Notes: generated by a model not told the origin, from the letters alone. Numbered from the stretch's first letter, positions 8,204 through 17,254 are shown. The stretch: 64,000 nucleotides of DNA from Albimonas pacifica (GCF_900113695.1 NZ_FOQH01000007.1:186001-250000); one strand, 5' to 3'. Program-made: numbers and translations.

Positions 8204-9238
8204 ATGGCCCGGGGCGCGCCGCCGCCGCCGCCGACTAAGTCCGCGACCGAGCCGTCCGTGTCCGAGGGCCCCGCCCCCTGGCACGGCGACTCCGCCGGAC
8301 CGCCCGCGCCGGAAGCCTGCGTCTGGCTGCGCGCCCGCGGCGGCCCGGGCGGCGCGCCGCGGCTGCGCGCCGCGCTGTGGCGCAGCCCGGGGGAGGCGCG
8401 GGGCCTCGCGCTGCTGTTCCCCGGCCGCACCGAGTATCTCGAGAAATACGCCCCCGTGGTCGCGCGGCTGCGGGCGCGGGGCTTCGACGTCGCCTCGCTC
8501 GACTGGCGGGGCCAGGGCCTCTCGGACCGGTCGGTCCCGCGGCTGGGCCATGTCGGACGCTTCGCCGAGTTCCAGGCCGACGTCCGCGCCCTGCTGGCGT
8601 GGGAGCCGGTGGCGGCCCACCCCGGGCCGCGGGTGCTGCTGTGCCACTCGATGGGCGGCTGCATCGGCCTGCGCGCGCTGGTCGACGGGGCCCTGTCGGC
8701 GCAGGCGGACCGCCCGGCGGCCGCGATCTTCTCCGCCCCGATGTGGGGGCTCAGCCTGCGCGGGGCCGCGCGCTTCGCCCGGCCGATGGTGCATTTCGCC
8801 GCCTGGCTGGGCTGGGCGCGCAGGGCCGCCCGCCCCGGTCCGCCGGACAGCACCTACGTCCTCGACGAACCCTTCGAGGGCAACGTGCTGACCACCGACC
8901 GCCGCTTCTGGGACCGCTTCGTCGCCCAGGCCCGGGCGCATCCCGAGCTGACGCTCGCCTCGCCGACCTTCGGCTGGCTGGACGCGGCCTTCGCCGAGAC
9001 CGCGGCGCTGGCCCGCGCGCCGGGCCCCGACGTCCCCCGCCTCGTGCTGCTGGGCACGGAGGAGGCGGTGGTCGACCCCGACGCGATCCGCGCCCATGCC
9101 GCGCGGAGCGGCGCGCAGGTCACGCTGGCCGAGATCCACGGCGGACGTCACGAGACCTTGATGGAGGATCCCGACGGCCAGGTCGGGGCGCCGGTCTGGC
9201 AGGCGATCGACGACTTCCTCCACGCCCGCGGGCTCTGA
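8204..9238 (+). CDS. Alpha/beta hydrolase, lysophospholipase-like
   Basis: A 344-residue hydrolase. After a 40-residue Pro-rich N-terminus come FPGRTEYLEKY, the oxyanion-hole region of the monoacylglycerol lipase/PldB group, then DWRGQGLSDR and the nucleophile elbow CHSMGG with Ser149. A late GTEEAVVDP and a GGRHE near the C-terminus supply the candidate Asp and His of the triad. Family members cleave lysophospholipids or monoacylglycerols; the exact substrate is not evident. It follows the SCP2 gene with a 2-base gap, suggesting coupled expression. Confidence 0.87.
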   Translation: MARGAPPPPPTKSATEPSVSEGPAPWHGDSAGPPAPEACVWLRARGGPGGAPRLRAALWRSPGEARGLALLFPGRTEYLEKYAPVVARLRARGFDVASLDWRGQGLSDRSVPRLGHVGRFAEFQADVRALLAWEPVAAHPGPRVLLCHSMGGCIGLRALVDGALSAQADRPAAAIFSAPMWGLSLRGAARFARPMVHFAAWLGWARRAARPGPPDSTYVLDEPFEGNVLTTDRRFWDRFVAQARAHPELTLASPTFGWLDAAFAETAALARAPGPDVPRLVLLGTEEAVVDPDAIRAHAARSGAQVTLAEIHGGRHETLMEDPDGQVGAPVWQAIDDFLHARGL

Positions 9239-9423
9239 CCGCCGCGTCGCGGGCGCGCACGGCGGGGCGAAGGAGGGGTCGGGAAGCGACGGTCGTCGCG
9301 GCAAGCGGGATGCGCCGCCGCGACGCCTTTGACCCGGCCCTCGAATCCGATCTAAAGGGAAGCGACCCGGACCCTTCCACCAGAACGGTCGGGCCGGTCC
9401 GGAACGAGGCGGAGAGCAACGAC

Positions 9424-11916
9424 ATGGCGGCACAGCGGACCCCCACGGCGCGGCGCGGCGGACCCTCCTGCGGACGCCCGCACGACCCGGCGCCCGGCCT
9501 GCGCCGGCGCGCGCTGGCCGCGACCCTGGCGGCCGCCCTTCCCGGGGCTCTCGTCGCCACGGCTTCGACGCTGGCCCTGCTGGCCGCCGCGGCGCCGGCG
9601 CTGGCGCAGGACGCGCCCGTGGTCCCGCGGGTCGAGCGGATCCTGGTCGAGGGGGCGCAGCGCGTCGACGACTCGACCATCCAGGCCTACATGACCGTCC
9701 AGGTCGGAGAGCCCGCCACCGCCGCCCAGATCAACGAATCCCTGCGCCGCCTGCTCGACACCGGCCTGTTCCAGGACGTGGTGATCTCGCCGATGGCCGA
9801 CGGGCTGCTCGTGCAGGTGCGCGAGGCGCCCTACATCAACCTGGTGACCTTCGAGGGCAACGACGAGCTCGAGGACGACGTCCTGATGGGCTCGGTCACC
9901 TCGGCCTCGCGCGCGGCCTTCTCGCGCGCCACCGCCGACCGCGACGCGCAGACGCTGCTGGACCTCTACCGCCGCGCCGGCCGCTACGGCGCCACGGTCG
10001 AACCGGTGATCATCGAGCGCGAGAACAACCGCGTGGACCTCGTCTTCGAGATCGACGAGGGCGAGCCGACCGGCATCCGCTCGATCGACTTCGTGGGCAA
10101 CCGCGAGTTCTCGGACCGTCGCCTGCGCGGCGCCATCCAGACCCGCGAGAACGGGCTGCTGGCCTGGATCTTCTCCACCGGCACCTACGACCCGGACCGG
10201 CTGGAATACGACAAGGAGCTGCTGCGGCGCTATTACCTCGACTACGGCTACGCCGATTTCGAGGTGCTGTCGGCCACCGCCGAGCTCGCCGCCGACCGCG
10301 AGGACTTCCTGATCACCTTCACGGTGTCGGAAGGCGAGCAGTACACCTTCGGCGACCTCGGCCTCGACATCCAGATCCCCGGCGTCGACCCCGAAAGCTT
10401 CACCGAGATCTTCCCGATGGAGCCCGGCGAGATCTACTCGATCTCCGACGTGGACCAGGCGATCGAGAACCTGATCTTCCAGCTCGGCCAGCAGGGCTAC
10501 GCCTTCGTCGACGTGCGCCCGCGCGCCGACACCGACGCCGAGAACCGGGTGATCGGCGTGACCCTCGAGGTCGCCGAGGGCCCGCGCGTCTACGTCGAGC
10601 GCATCGACATCGAGGGCAACACCCGCACCCTCGACCGCGTCATCCGGCGCGAGTTCAACATGGCCGAGGGCGACGCCTACAACGCCCAGGAAGTCCAGCA
10701 GGCCCGCGCCCGCCTGCGCGAGCTGGGCTTCTTCGAGACCGTCGAGGTCCGCCCCGAGCGCGGCACCGCCGACGACCGCGCCGTGATCAAGACCACGGTC
10801 GAGGAGCGTCTGACCGGCTCGATCTCCTTCGGCGTCGGCCTGTCCTCCGCCGACGGCCCGATCGGCGACCTGACCGTCTCGGAGCGGAACTTCCTCGGCC
10901 GCGGGCAGTTCCTCTCGGCCTCGCTCTCGATCTCCGGCAACACCCAGCAGGTCCGCCTGGTGTTCGAGGAGCCGCGCCTGCTCGACCGCAACCTGACCGG
11001 CGGCTTCGACATCGGCTGGCTGCGCGACGACCGCACCGACTACTCCTCCTACAAGGAGACGCGGCTGCAGTTCCTGCCCTACCTGGAATTCCCGGTGGGC
11101 GAGGACCAGCGCCTGCAGACCCGCCTGCGCCTGTCGCAGGACGAGATCCGCGACGTGCTGCGCTTCGCCTCCCCCGCAATCCAGGCGGACGAGGGCGACG
11201 AGTTCTACATGGGCGTCGGCGCCACCTGGACGCTGGACCAGCGCGACGACCCGGTCGAGCCCGCCGGCGGCTACATCATCGAGCTGAGCGAAGACGTCAC
11301 CGCCATGGGCAGCTCGACCGTGTTCAGCCGCACCGTGGCGCGGGCCAAGGCCTACCAGGGCTTCTTCGACGACGAGGTCGTGGCCTCGATCGAGGCGGAG
11401 GCCGGCGCGCTGTTCTCGGCGGGCGACGGGCTGCGGGTGACCGACCGCTTCTTCCTGGGCGGCGACAGCTTCCGCGGCTTCGGCAGGGCGGGCATCGGCC
11501 CGCGGGACGATTCGACCACCTCCTTCGTGCGCATCGACCCGGCCACCGGCAGGCCGCGCAAGCCGATCCGCCGCTTCAGCTACACCCGCGACGACGCGCT
11601 GGGCGGCAACTACTACGCGGTGCTGCGCTCGGACGTCAGCTTCCCCATCGGCCTGCCGGAGGAGTTCGGCGTCTACGGCGGCGTCTTCGCCGACGTGGGC
11701 ACGCTGTTCGGCCTCGACCGCACCACCTACCCCGACCGCGGCAGCCGTCCGCCGGTGACCATCGACGACTCGATGGAGCTGCGCGCCTCGGTCGGCGCCG
11801 CGCTCTACATCGACAGCGCCTTCGGCCCGCTGCGGTTCAACTTCGCCTACCCGCTGGCCTACGAGGACAGCGACGACCGCGAGTTCTTCCGCTTCACGGT
11901 CGGCACCCGGTTCTGA
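9424..11916 (+). CDS. bamA: Outer membrane protein assembly factor BamA
   Basis: An 830-residue precursor with a long signal region (cleavage after LALAQ, near residue 62). The five POTRA repeats span roughly residues 70-480 (for example VERILVEGAQRVDDSTIQ and RIDIEGNTRTLDRVIRREFN). The C-terminal Omp85 barrel includes FFLGGDSFRGFGRAGIGPRD, the VRGF-type loop, and ends in GTRF with a terminal Phe, as required for barrel insertion. BamA is the essential core of the BAM machine. It heads the skp-fabZ-lpxA-lpxI-lpxB block. rseP, its usual upstream neighbour in related genomes, is absent here; an alpha/beta hydrolase takes that place. Confidence 0.97.
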   Translation: MAAQRTPTARRGGPSCGRPHDPAPGLRRRALAATLAAALPGALVATASTLALLAAAAPALAQDAPVVPRVERILVEGAQRVDDSTIQAYMTVQVGEPATAAQINESLRRLLDTGLFQDVVISPMADGLLVQVREAPYINLVTFEGNDELEDDVLMGSVTSASRAAFSRATADRDAQTLLDLYRRAGRYGATVEPVIIERENNRVDLVFEIDEGEPTGIRSIDFVGNREFSDRRLRGAIQTRENGLLAWIFSTGTYDPDRLEYDKELLRRYYLDYGYADFEVLSATAELAADREDFLITFTVSEGEQYTFGDLGLDIQIPGVDPESFTEIFPMEPGEIYSISDVDQAIENLIFQLGQQGYAFVDVRPRADTDAENRVIGVTLEVAEGPRVYVERIDIEGNTRTLDRVIRREFNMAEGDAYNAQEVQQARARLRELGFFETVEVRPERGTADDRAVIKTTVEERLTGSISFGVGLSSADGPIGDLTVSERNFLGRGQFLSASLSISGNTQQVRLVFEEPRLLDRNLTGGFDIGWLRDDRTDYSSYKETRLQFLPYLEFPVGEDQRLQTRLRLSQDEIRDVLRFASPAIQADEGDEFYMGVGATWTLDQRDDPVEPAGGYIIELSEDVTAMGSSTVFSRTVARAKAYQGFFDDEVVASIEAEAGALFSAGDGLRVTDRFFLGGDSFRGFGRAGIGPRDDSTTSFVRIDPATGRPRKPIRRFSYTRDDALGGNYYAVLRSDVSFPIGLPEEFGVYGGVFADVGTLFGLDRTTYPDRGSRPPVTIDDSMELRASVGAALYIDSAFGPLRFNFAYPLAYEDSDDREFFRFTVGTRF

Positions 11917-11918
11917 TC

Positions 11919-12737
11919 GTGCGTCCGCGCCCCGCCCCGCGGCGCGCGGTCGCCGCCCGCCCCGGCGCGGGCCTCGTCCTGGCGCTGGCGCTCGTCGCCG
12001 GCGCCGTCCCCGCCGCGGGCCAGACGCAGGCCCCCGCGACGCCCCCGGCCCAGCCCGCGCCCGAGGCGCCCGCCCCGGACGCCGTTCCGGACGCCGCCCC
12101 TGCGCCTGCGCAGGACCCGGAGGTTTCGCAGACGCCTGCGCCCGCGCTGGACCCAGACCCCGCTCAGGATCCCGACCCCGCGCAGGGCCAGGGGCCCGTC
12201 GCCGGCCCGGCGCCCGCGCCCGACGCGCCCCGCGGCCCCCGCATCTCGGCCCCCCGCAGCCCGATCCTGATCGTCAACCGCCAGGCCGTGCTGGAAAACT
12301 CCGCCGCCGCCCGCGCCCTGCAGGCCACCGAGCGCGAGACGCTGGAGCGCGTCACCGCCGAGCTCGAGCGCGTGAAGACCGAGCTGCAGGTCGAGGAGCA
12401 GGAGCTCACCCGCCTCAAGACCACCCTGCCCCCGGAGCAGTTCGAAGCCCGCGCCCGCGAGTTCGACCGAAAGGTCAAGGCCCAGCGCGCCGCCGGCCAG
12501 GACCGTCGCGCCCTGTTCCAGAAGTTCACGCAGGAGGCCCGCCAGGCCCTCGCCTCCGCCCTGCCCCGCGTGCTCGAGGCCCTGCGCCGCGAGACCGGGG
12601 CGCTGGTCCTGCTCGACGCCTCCGCGCTCGCCGCCGCCGACCCCTCGCTCGACGTCACCGCGCTGGCCGTCGAGCGCTACGACGCCGAGATGGGCGACGT
12701 CCGCTTCGACCCGCCCGAAGAGCTGATGCCCCGCTGA
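11919..12737 (+). CDS. OmpH/Skp family periplasmic chaperone
   Basis: A 272-residue protein starting at GTG only 2 bases after bamA. A signal peptide (LVLALALVAGAVPAAGQ) is followed by about 70 residues rich in Pro, Ala, Asp and Gln with a short DPDPAQ repeat. The OmpH domain starts near residue 107 (ILIVNRQAVLENSAAARAL) and runs through a long coiled-coil hairpin (ERVTAELERVKTELQVEEQELTRLKTTLPP). Skp holds unfolded outer-membrane proteins on the way to BAM, which fits the position after bamA. The Pro-rich spacer is longer than in E. coli Skp. Confidence 0.88.
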   Translation: MRPRPAPRRAVAARPGAGLVLALALVAGAVPAAGQTQAPATPPAQPAPEAPAPDAVPDAAPAPAQDPEVSQTPAPALDPDPAQDPDPAQGQGPVAGPAPAPDAPRGPRISAPRSPILIVNRQAVLENSAAARALQATERETLERVTAELERVKTELQVEEQELTRLKTTLPPEQFEARAREFDRKVKAQRAAGQDRRALFQKFTQEARQALASALPRVLEALRRETGALVLLDASALAAADPSLDVTALAVERYDAEMGDVRFDPPEELMPR

Positions 12738-12914
12738 GCGCCCCTCCCGGCGCCGCCCTGCGGGGTCGCCGCTTTGATGAGCGCCCCATGAACCCGACAA
12801 GACGCGGAGGACGTTGCGTCGCGTCCGCGGGCCGGCTCCTGCGGCGCCCGCGACTTGACCTGACGCGGCCGTCCTGCAATCAGGAGCGCCGACCGACGCA
12901 GACAGAGCCTGACC

Positions 12915-13445
12915 ATGACCGAGACCCCTTCCGCAGACGCGCCGGCGAGCGACGACGCCGCCGCCGCCCCCGCGCAGGCCGAATACGGGTCCGCCGACAT
13001 CTCCCGCATCCAGCGGATGATCCCGCATCGCTACCCCTTCCTCCTCGTCGACAAGGTCGAGAAGATGGTGAAGGGCGACAGCTGCGTCGGGATCAAGATG
13101 ATCACGATGAACGAGCCGCAGTTCACCGGCCATTTCCCGGCCGAGCCGGTGATGCCCGGCGTGCTGATCGTCGAGGCGATGGCCCAGACCGCCGCCGTGC
13201 TGGTGGTCGACACGCTGGGCATGGAGGGCCAGGACCTGCTGGTCTACTTCATGACCCTCGACAAGTGCCGCTTCCGCAACCGGGTCGTTCCCGGCGACCG
13301 GATGGAGCTGCGGGTGAAGATCCTGCGCGGCCGCGGCCGGATCTGGAAGTTCTGGGGCGAGGCCTGGGTCGACGACAAGCTCTGCGCCGAGGCCGACTTC
13401 TCCGCGATGATCGTGATGCCCGACCACAAGTCCCGGCAGGGGTGA
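12915..13445 (+). CDS. fabZ: 3-hydroxyacyl-ACP dehydratase FabZ
   Basis: A 176-residue protein with a FabZ hot-dog domain from about residue 27. The motifs IPHRYPFLLVDKV and GHFPAEPVMPGVLIVEAMAQ carry the catalytic His and Glu. About 20 acidic/Ala-rich residues precede the domain, making it slightly longer than the usual 150. FabZ dehydrates beta-hydroxyacyl-ACP in fatty-acid synthesis and competes with LpxA for hydroxymyristoyl-ACP, which explains the conserved pairing. lpxA begins 2 bases after the stop. The 177-bp gap upstream may hold an internal promoter. Confidence 0.96.
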   Translation: MTETPSADAPASDDAAAAPAQAEYGSADISRIQRMIPHRYPFLLVDKVEKMVKGDSCVGIKMITMNEPQFTGHFPAEPVMPGVLIVEAMAQTAAVLVVDTLGMEGQDLLVYFMTLDKCRFRNRVVPGDRMELRVKILRGRGRIWKFWGEAWVDDKLCAEADFSAMIVMPDHKSRQG

Positions 13446-13447
13446 GC

Positions 13448-14254
13448 ATGTCCATCGATCCCTCGACCCGCATCCACCCCTCCGCGATCGTCGAGGACGG
13501 GGCTGAGATCGGCGCCGACGCCGTCGTCGGCCCCTTCTGCACGGTCGGCCCCAAGGTGAAGCTCGCCGCCGGGGTCGAGCTGCGCTCCCACGTCGTGGTC
13601 GAGGGCGCGACCTCGATCGGCGAGGGCACCCGGGTGTGGCCCTTCGCCGTGCTCGGCGCCCAGCCGCAGGACCTGAAATACGCCGGCGAGGAGAGCCGCC
13701 TCGAGATCGGCGCGCGGAACATGATCCGCGAGCACGTGACCATGAACCTCGGGACCGAGGGCGGCGGCTATCTGACCCGGGTCGGCGACGGCTGCCTGTT
13801 CATGGCCTCGACCCATGTCGGCCATGACTGCATCGTCGGCAACGGCGTGATCATCGCCAACAACGCCCCGCTCGGCGGCCACGTGATCGTCGAGGACCGC
13901 GCGATCATCGGCGGCAACGCGGCCGTGCACCAGCACTCGCGCATCGGCCGGGGCGCCATCGTCGGCGGGCTGACCGGGGTCGAGCGCGACGTGATCCCCT
14001 ACGCCTCGGTCACCGGCGACCGGGCGCGGCTGGCGGGGCTGAACCTCGTCGGCCTGCGCCGCGCCAAGGCCGACCGCGCCCATATCGCCGACCTGCGCGC
14101 CTGCGTGGACTTCATCTTCGACGCCTCGGCCGAGGGCGGCGTCGCCGCCCGCGCGCAGGAGGCGGCGACCCGCTGGACCACCCCGCTCGCCGCCGACGTC
14201 TGCCGCTTCATGCTGGCCGAGAGCTCCCGTCATTTCGTCACCCCGAGGGACTGA
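13448..14254 (+). CDS. lpxA: UDP-N-acetylglucosamine O-acyltransferase LpxA
   Basis: A 268-residue left-handed beta-helix enzyme with hexapeptide repeats throughout (IHPSAIVEDGAEIGADAVVG onward). The catalytic histidine lies in STHVGHDCIVGN, followed by IIANNAPLGGHV and GGNAAVHQHSRIG, all matching LpxA. It carries out the first step of lipid A synthesis, moving a 3-hydroxyacyl chain from ACP to UDP-GlcNAc in the cytoplasm. The ATG follows GGGGTGAGC and the fabZ stop by 2 bases; lpxI follows after 4 bases. Confidence 0.97.
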   Translation: MSIDPSTRIHPSAIVEDGAEIGADAVVGPFCTVGPKVKLAAGVELRSHVVVEGATSIGEGTRVWPFAVLGAQPQDLKYAGEESRLEIGARNMIREHVTMNLGTEGGGYLTRVGDGCLFMASTHVGHDCIVGNGVIIANNAPLGGHVIVEDRAIIGGNAAVHQHSRIGRGAIVGGLTGVERDVIPYASVTGDRARLAGLNLVGLRRAKADRAHIADLRACVDFIFDASAEGGVAARAQEAATRWTTPLAADVCRFMLAESSRHFVTPRD

Positions 14255-14258
14255 CCCC

Positions 14259-15152
14259 ATGGCCGAGCCCGCAGGCGGTCCCGCGCCCGCGGGTCCCCCC
14301 GCAGCCGCCGGCGCCCTGGCGCTGGTCGCGGGCTCCGGCGCCCTCCCCCGCCTGATCGCCGAGGACCGCCGCCGCCGCGGCCTGCCCCTGCTGGTGGTGC
14401 GCTTCGAGGGGACCTCCGCCCCCTGGGCCGAGGGCATGGACGTGCTCGACCTGCCCTTCGAGAAGCCCGGCCGCCTGTTCAAGGCGATGCGCGCGAAGGG
14501 CGTGACGCAGATCTGCTTCGCCGGCGCCATGTCGCGCCCCAGGCTCGATCCCCTGCGCCTCGATCTCAAGGGCGTCGCCCTGATCGCCAAGGCCCTGACC
14601 CTGCTGCGCAAGGGCGACGACGGCATGCTGCGCGGTTTTGCGAAGATCTTCGAGGACGAGGGCTACCGCATGGTCGGCGCCCATGAGCTTCTGGAAAACC
14701 TGCTGGCCCCCGAAGGCGTCCTCGGCGCCGTCCAGCCCTCCGAGCTCGACCGCGAGGACGCCGCCCGCGCCGCCGCCGTGGTCGCCGCGCTCGGCGCCGT
14801 CGACGTGGGCCAGGCCGCGGTGGTCGCCTCGGGCGTGTGCCTGGGCGTCGAGGCCGTCGCCGGGACCGACGCGCTGCTCTCCGAAGTGACCCGCGTCCCC
14901 GCCCGCCTGCGGGTCGGCGAGGGCAAGGGCGTGCTCCTCAAGGCCCCCAAGCCCGGCCAGGACTGGCGCCTCGACCTGCCCGCCATCGGCCCCGACACGG
15001 TGGCGAAGGCGGCCGAGGCCGGCCTCGCGGGCATCGTCGTCGCCGCCGGCGGGGTGCTGGTGCTGAGCCTCGAGGAGACCGTCGCCGCCGCCGACGCCGC
15101 CGGCCTGTTCCTCTGGGGTCACCCGGCCGACGCGGCCTCCCCGTCCTCATGA
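14259..15152 (+). CDS. lpxI: UDP-2,3-diacylglucosamine pyrophosphatase LpxI
   Basis: A 297-residue DUF1009/LpxI protein. Recognisable segments are LVAGSGALPRLIAEDRRRRG, FAGAMSRP, DDGMLRGFAKIFEDEGYRMVGAHELL and the C-terminal VCLGVEAVAGTDALL, where the catalytic aspartate of Caulobacter LpxI is expected. LpxI is the alphaproteobacterial replacement of LpxH: it hydrolyses UDP-diacylglucosamine to lipid X and UMP. Its stop overlaps the lpxB start in ATGA, giving translational coupling with the next enzyme, which uses its product. Confidence 0.96.
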   Translation: MAEPAGGPAPAGPPAAAGALALVAGSGALPRLIAEDRRRRGLPLLVVRFEGTSAPWAEGMDVLDLPFEKPGRLFKAMRAKGVTQICFAGAMSRPRLDPLRLDLKGVALIAKALTLLRKGDDGMLRGFAKIFEDEGYRMVGAHELLENLLAPEGVLGAVQPSELDREDAARAAAVVAALGAVDVGQAAVVASGVCLGVEAVAGTDALLSEVTRVPARLRVGEGKGVLLKAPKPGQDWRLDLPAIGPDTVAKAAEAGLAGIVVAAGGVLVLSLEETVAAADAAGLFLWGHPADAASPSS

Positions 15153-16354
15153 CCGCCCGCCCGCTCCGCGTCTACCTCGTCGCCGGCGAGGCCTCCGGCG
15201 ACCGCCTCGGCGCCCCCCTGATCCGCGCCCTGCGCGAGGAGCTGGGCCCGGGCGGCCTCGAGATCCGCGGCATCGGCGGCGAGCTGATGGAGGCCGAGGG
15301 CCTCGACAGCCTCTTCCCCTCCGACGAGCTCGCGGTGATGGGCCTGTTCGAGGTGCTGCCCCGCCTGCGCGCCATCCTCGCGCGCATGTCCCAGACGGTC
15401 GAGGACGTCGCGGCCTGGCGTCCCGACGTGCTGCTGACCATCGACAGCCCCGCCTTCGGCCTGCGCGTCTCCCGCAAGGCCAAGGCCGCGCGGCCGGATC
15501 TGACCACGGTGCACTACGTCGCCCCCTCGGTCTGGGCCTGGCGGCCGGGCCGGGCGCGCAAGATGGCGCGCTATACCGACCACGTGCTCGCCCTCCTGCC
15601 CTTCGAGCCGCCCTGGATGACGGCCGAGGGCATGACCTGCGATTTCGTCGGCCACCCCGCCAGCCGCCTCCCCCGCCCCTCGCCGCAGGCGCAGGTCGCC
15701 CTGCGCGCCGCGATCGGCGCCGAAGGCCGCCCCCTGGTCTGCGTCATGCCAGGCTCGCGCCGCGGCGAGGTCTCGCGCCTCGCCGGGCCCTTCGGCGAGA
15801 CGCTGGGCCTGCTGGCGCGGCGCCATCCCGAGCTGAAGGTGGTCCTGCCCGCCGCCGCCGGGGTCGCCGAGATGGCGCACGCCCTCTCCGCCGCCTGGCC
15901 GGTCGAGGCGCATGTCCTCGACCCCCGCGGCATGGACCCGGCCGAGGCCGAGCTGCGCAAGTTCGCCGCCATGGCCGCCTCCGACGTGGCGCTCGCCGCC
16001 TCCGGCACGGTGACGCTGGAGCTCGCGGCGATGGGGGCGCCGCAGGTGATCGGCTACCGGCTGAACCCGCTGACCGCCGCCGTCGCCCGGCGCCTGCTGA
16101 AGATCGACACCGCGAACCTGGTGAACCTGCTCCTGAAGGAGCGCGCGATCCCGGAGTTCATCCAGCACTTCCTGGTCCCCGCCGACGTGGCCGAAGCGCT
16201 CGACGCGCTCCTCGTCCCCGGGCCGGCGCGTGCGGCCCAGGTTGCGGCCGCCGACCGGGCGCTGGCGCTCCTCGGCCGGGACGGCGACCCGCCCTCCCTG
16301 CGCGCCGCCCGCTCGGTGATCGCCGCCGCCGCCCGCGGCCCGCGCCGCCGCTGA
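15149..16354 (+). CDS. lpxB: Lipid-A-disaccharide synthase LpxB
   Basis: A 401-residue GT19 glycosyltransferase. Conserved parts are VAGEASGDRLGAPLIRAL at the N-terminus, IDSPAFGLRVSRKAK, VHYVAPSVWAWRPGRARKMARYTDHVLALLPFEP, the nucleotide-binding PGSRRGEVSRL and the late ASGTVTLELAAMGAPQVIGYR. It condenses lipid X with UDP-diacylglucosamine at the inner membrane. It starts inside the last bases of lpxI and is the last of the lipid A genes here; lpxD and lpxC are not in the window. Confidence 0.97.
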   Translation: MTARPLRVYLVAGEASGDRLGAPLIRALREELGPGGLEIRGIGGELMEAEGLDSLFPSDELAVMGLFEVLPRLRAILARMSQTVEDVAAWRPDVLLTIDSPAFGLRVSRKAKAARPDLTTVHYVAPSVWAWRPGRARKMARYTDHVLALLPFEPPWMTAEGMTCDFVGHPASRLPRPSPQAQVALRAAIGAEGRPLVCVMPGSRRGEVSRLAGPFGETLGLLARRHPELKVVLPAAAGVAEMAHALSAAWPVEAHVLDPRGMDPAEAELRKFAAMAASDVALAASGTVTLELAAMGAPQVIGYRLNPLTAAVARRLLKIDTANLVNLLLKERAIPEFIQHFLVPADVAEALDALLVPGPARAAQVAAADRALALLGRDGDPPSLRAARSVIAAAARGPRRR

Positions 16355-16508
16355 GCCTCCGCGCTTCCGCCAGCCGCCGTCGCCTCCCGCGCTCCGGATC
16401 GCGGGATCAACGGATTGTTTCTGACGCAGGCGTGAGTTGCCATGCCCTGCCCTCACCATAGGTCAGGCAGAGACAGCGACGAAGCTGGAGACGAAAGGAG
16501 GCCCTTGG

Positions 16509-16721
16509 ATGAGCCGCACCCACGATCCCGCCGCCGCGGAGACCCGCAGCCAGGACGTCCCCGATATGGTGAAGCCCGAGCTGAACGACCCCGCCGACCC
16601 GAGCGAGGTGGGCGGGGCCCAGGCCGAGGCCACCGGCGTCTGGCGCGTCCTGCGCAACTCGCTGGTCCTGGCCGTCGTCGCCATGGCCGCGATCGCCATC
16701 GGCTACACGGTCCTGACCTGA
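16509..16721 (+). CDS. Small single-pass membrane protein, unknown
   Basis: A 70-residue protein with a polar, acidic N-terminal half (MSRTHDPAAAETRSQDVPDM onward) and one C-terminal transmembrane helix (SLVLAVVAMAAIAIGYTVL) that reaches the last residue, so the bulk probably faces the cytoplasm. The ATG follows a strong GAAAGGAGG Shine-Dalgarno at about 16493-16501. No family is recognised. It sits 154 bases after lpxB and before a hairpin terminator, so it may be transcribed alone. Confidence 0.6.
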   Translation: MSRTHDPAAAETRSQDVPDMVKPELNDPADPSEVGGAQAEATGVWRVLRNSLVLAVVAMAAIAIGYTVLT

Positions 16722-16770
16722 CCCGCCCCCGGACCGCCGCCCGCCCCCCGACCTGACCAGCCCCCCCGAA

Positions 16771-16793
16771 AGGGCCTCCCCCGCGGAGGCCCT
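16771..16793 (+). terminator. Hairpin terminator after the small membrane protein
   Basis: A perfect 9-bp stem (AGGGCCTCC with GGAGGCCCT) around a 5-base loop, 50 bases after the stop codon at 16721. A-rich bases precede it (CCGAA) but no T tract follows, so its strength is uncertain. Confidence 0.55.
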
Positions 16794-16855
16794 CTCGCGC
16801 CCCCGCCCGCCGCAGGCCCCCGCCCGCGCCCCAGGCCCCTCCGCAAGCGCCTGTT

Positions 16856-17000
16856 CTCCGGAGCCGTCCATCGCGGATGCCGATCAGAGCGACTCGCCCG
16901 CCCCGGTCAAGGATCGCGAAGCGACCCTGCGAAGCAGGGCTTGTCCTTGACCGGGGCGGGGGAGTCGCTCAGGCATCGGACGCGATGGACGGATCCGGAG
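16856..17000. repeat. Long imperfect inverted repeat, REP/MITE-like
   Basis: Three paired blocks nest around one centre. The outer arms at 16856-16875 and 16981-17000 match over 20 bases with one mismatch (core CCGTCCATCGCG). The middle arms GATGCC 16876-16881 and GGCATC 16972-16977 match fully. The inner arms at 16888-16913 and 16944-16969 match over 26 bases with one mismatch (core CCGGTCAAGGA). The centre carries a small CCCTGC-GAA-GCAGGG hairpin. The nonamer GCCTGTTCT occurs at 16849-16857 and 17012-17020, flanking the element like a target duplication, though it overlaps the left arm by 2 bases. It encodes nothing and lies between convergent genes, a typical place for repeated palindromic elements. 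Confidence 0.7.
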
Positions 17001-17229
17001 GACGGGCGCGGGCCTGTTCTTGGGTGAGTCCGGAGCCTCCCCTGCGGGCCCCCCGGGCCCGCCCGCGCGCAGCGCGCCGGCCGAGCGAGCCCCGCCTCGC
17101 GAGGCTCGCCCCCCGCGCCGCGCCCGCCGCGCGCCGCGGGCGCTCCCTCGCGACCCGCGCGCCGCCCAACGCGGCGCCTCCGCCCAAAGCCGCGCCACCG
17201 CCGCCAGCCGTCACGCCCCCCGCGCCACG

Positions 17230-17254
17230 AAAAAGGCCTCCCCGAGGGGAGGCC
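17230..17254 (-). terminator. Rho-independent terminator of gltA
   Basis: On the minus strand a GGCCTCCCC/GGGGAGGCC stem (8-9 bp) is followed directly by TTTTT (AAAAA at 17230-17234 on the plus strand). It lies about 30 bases after the gltA stop codon. This is the most canonical terminator in the window. Confidence 0.85.

Noticed and set aside
12000-12240. Short GACCCCGAC-like repeats in the Skp gene
   Set aside because: They code for the Pro/Asp/Gln spacer and are too irregular to be a separate element.
17040-17200. Additional protein gene between the inverted repeat and gltA
   Set aside because: Frames here give only Arg/Pro/Ala-rich low-complexity products without a ribosome-binding site; the sequence is a series of short GC palindromes.
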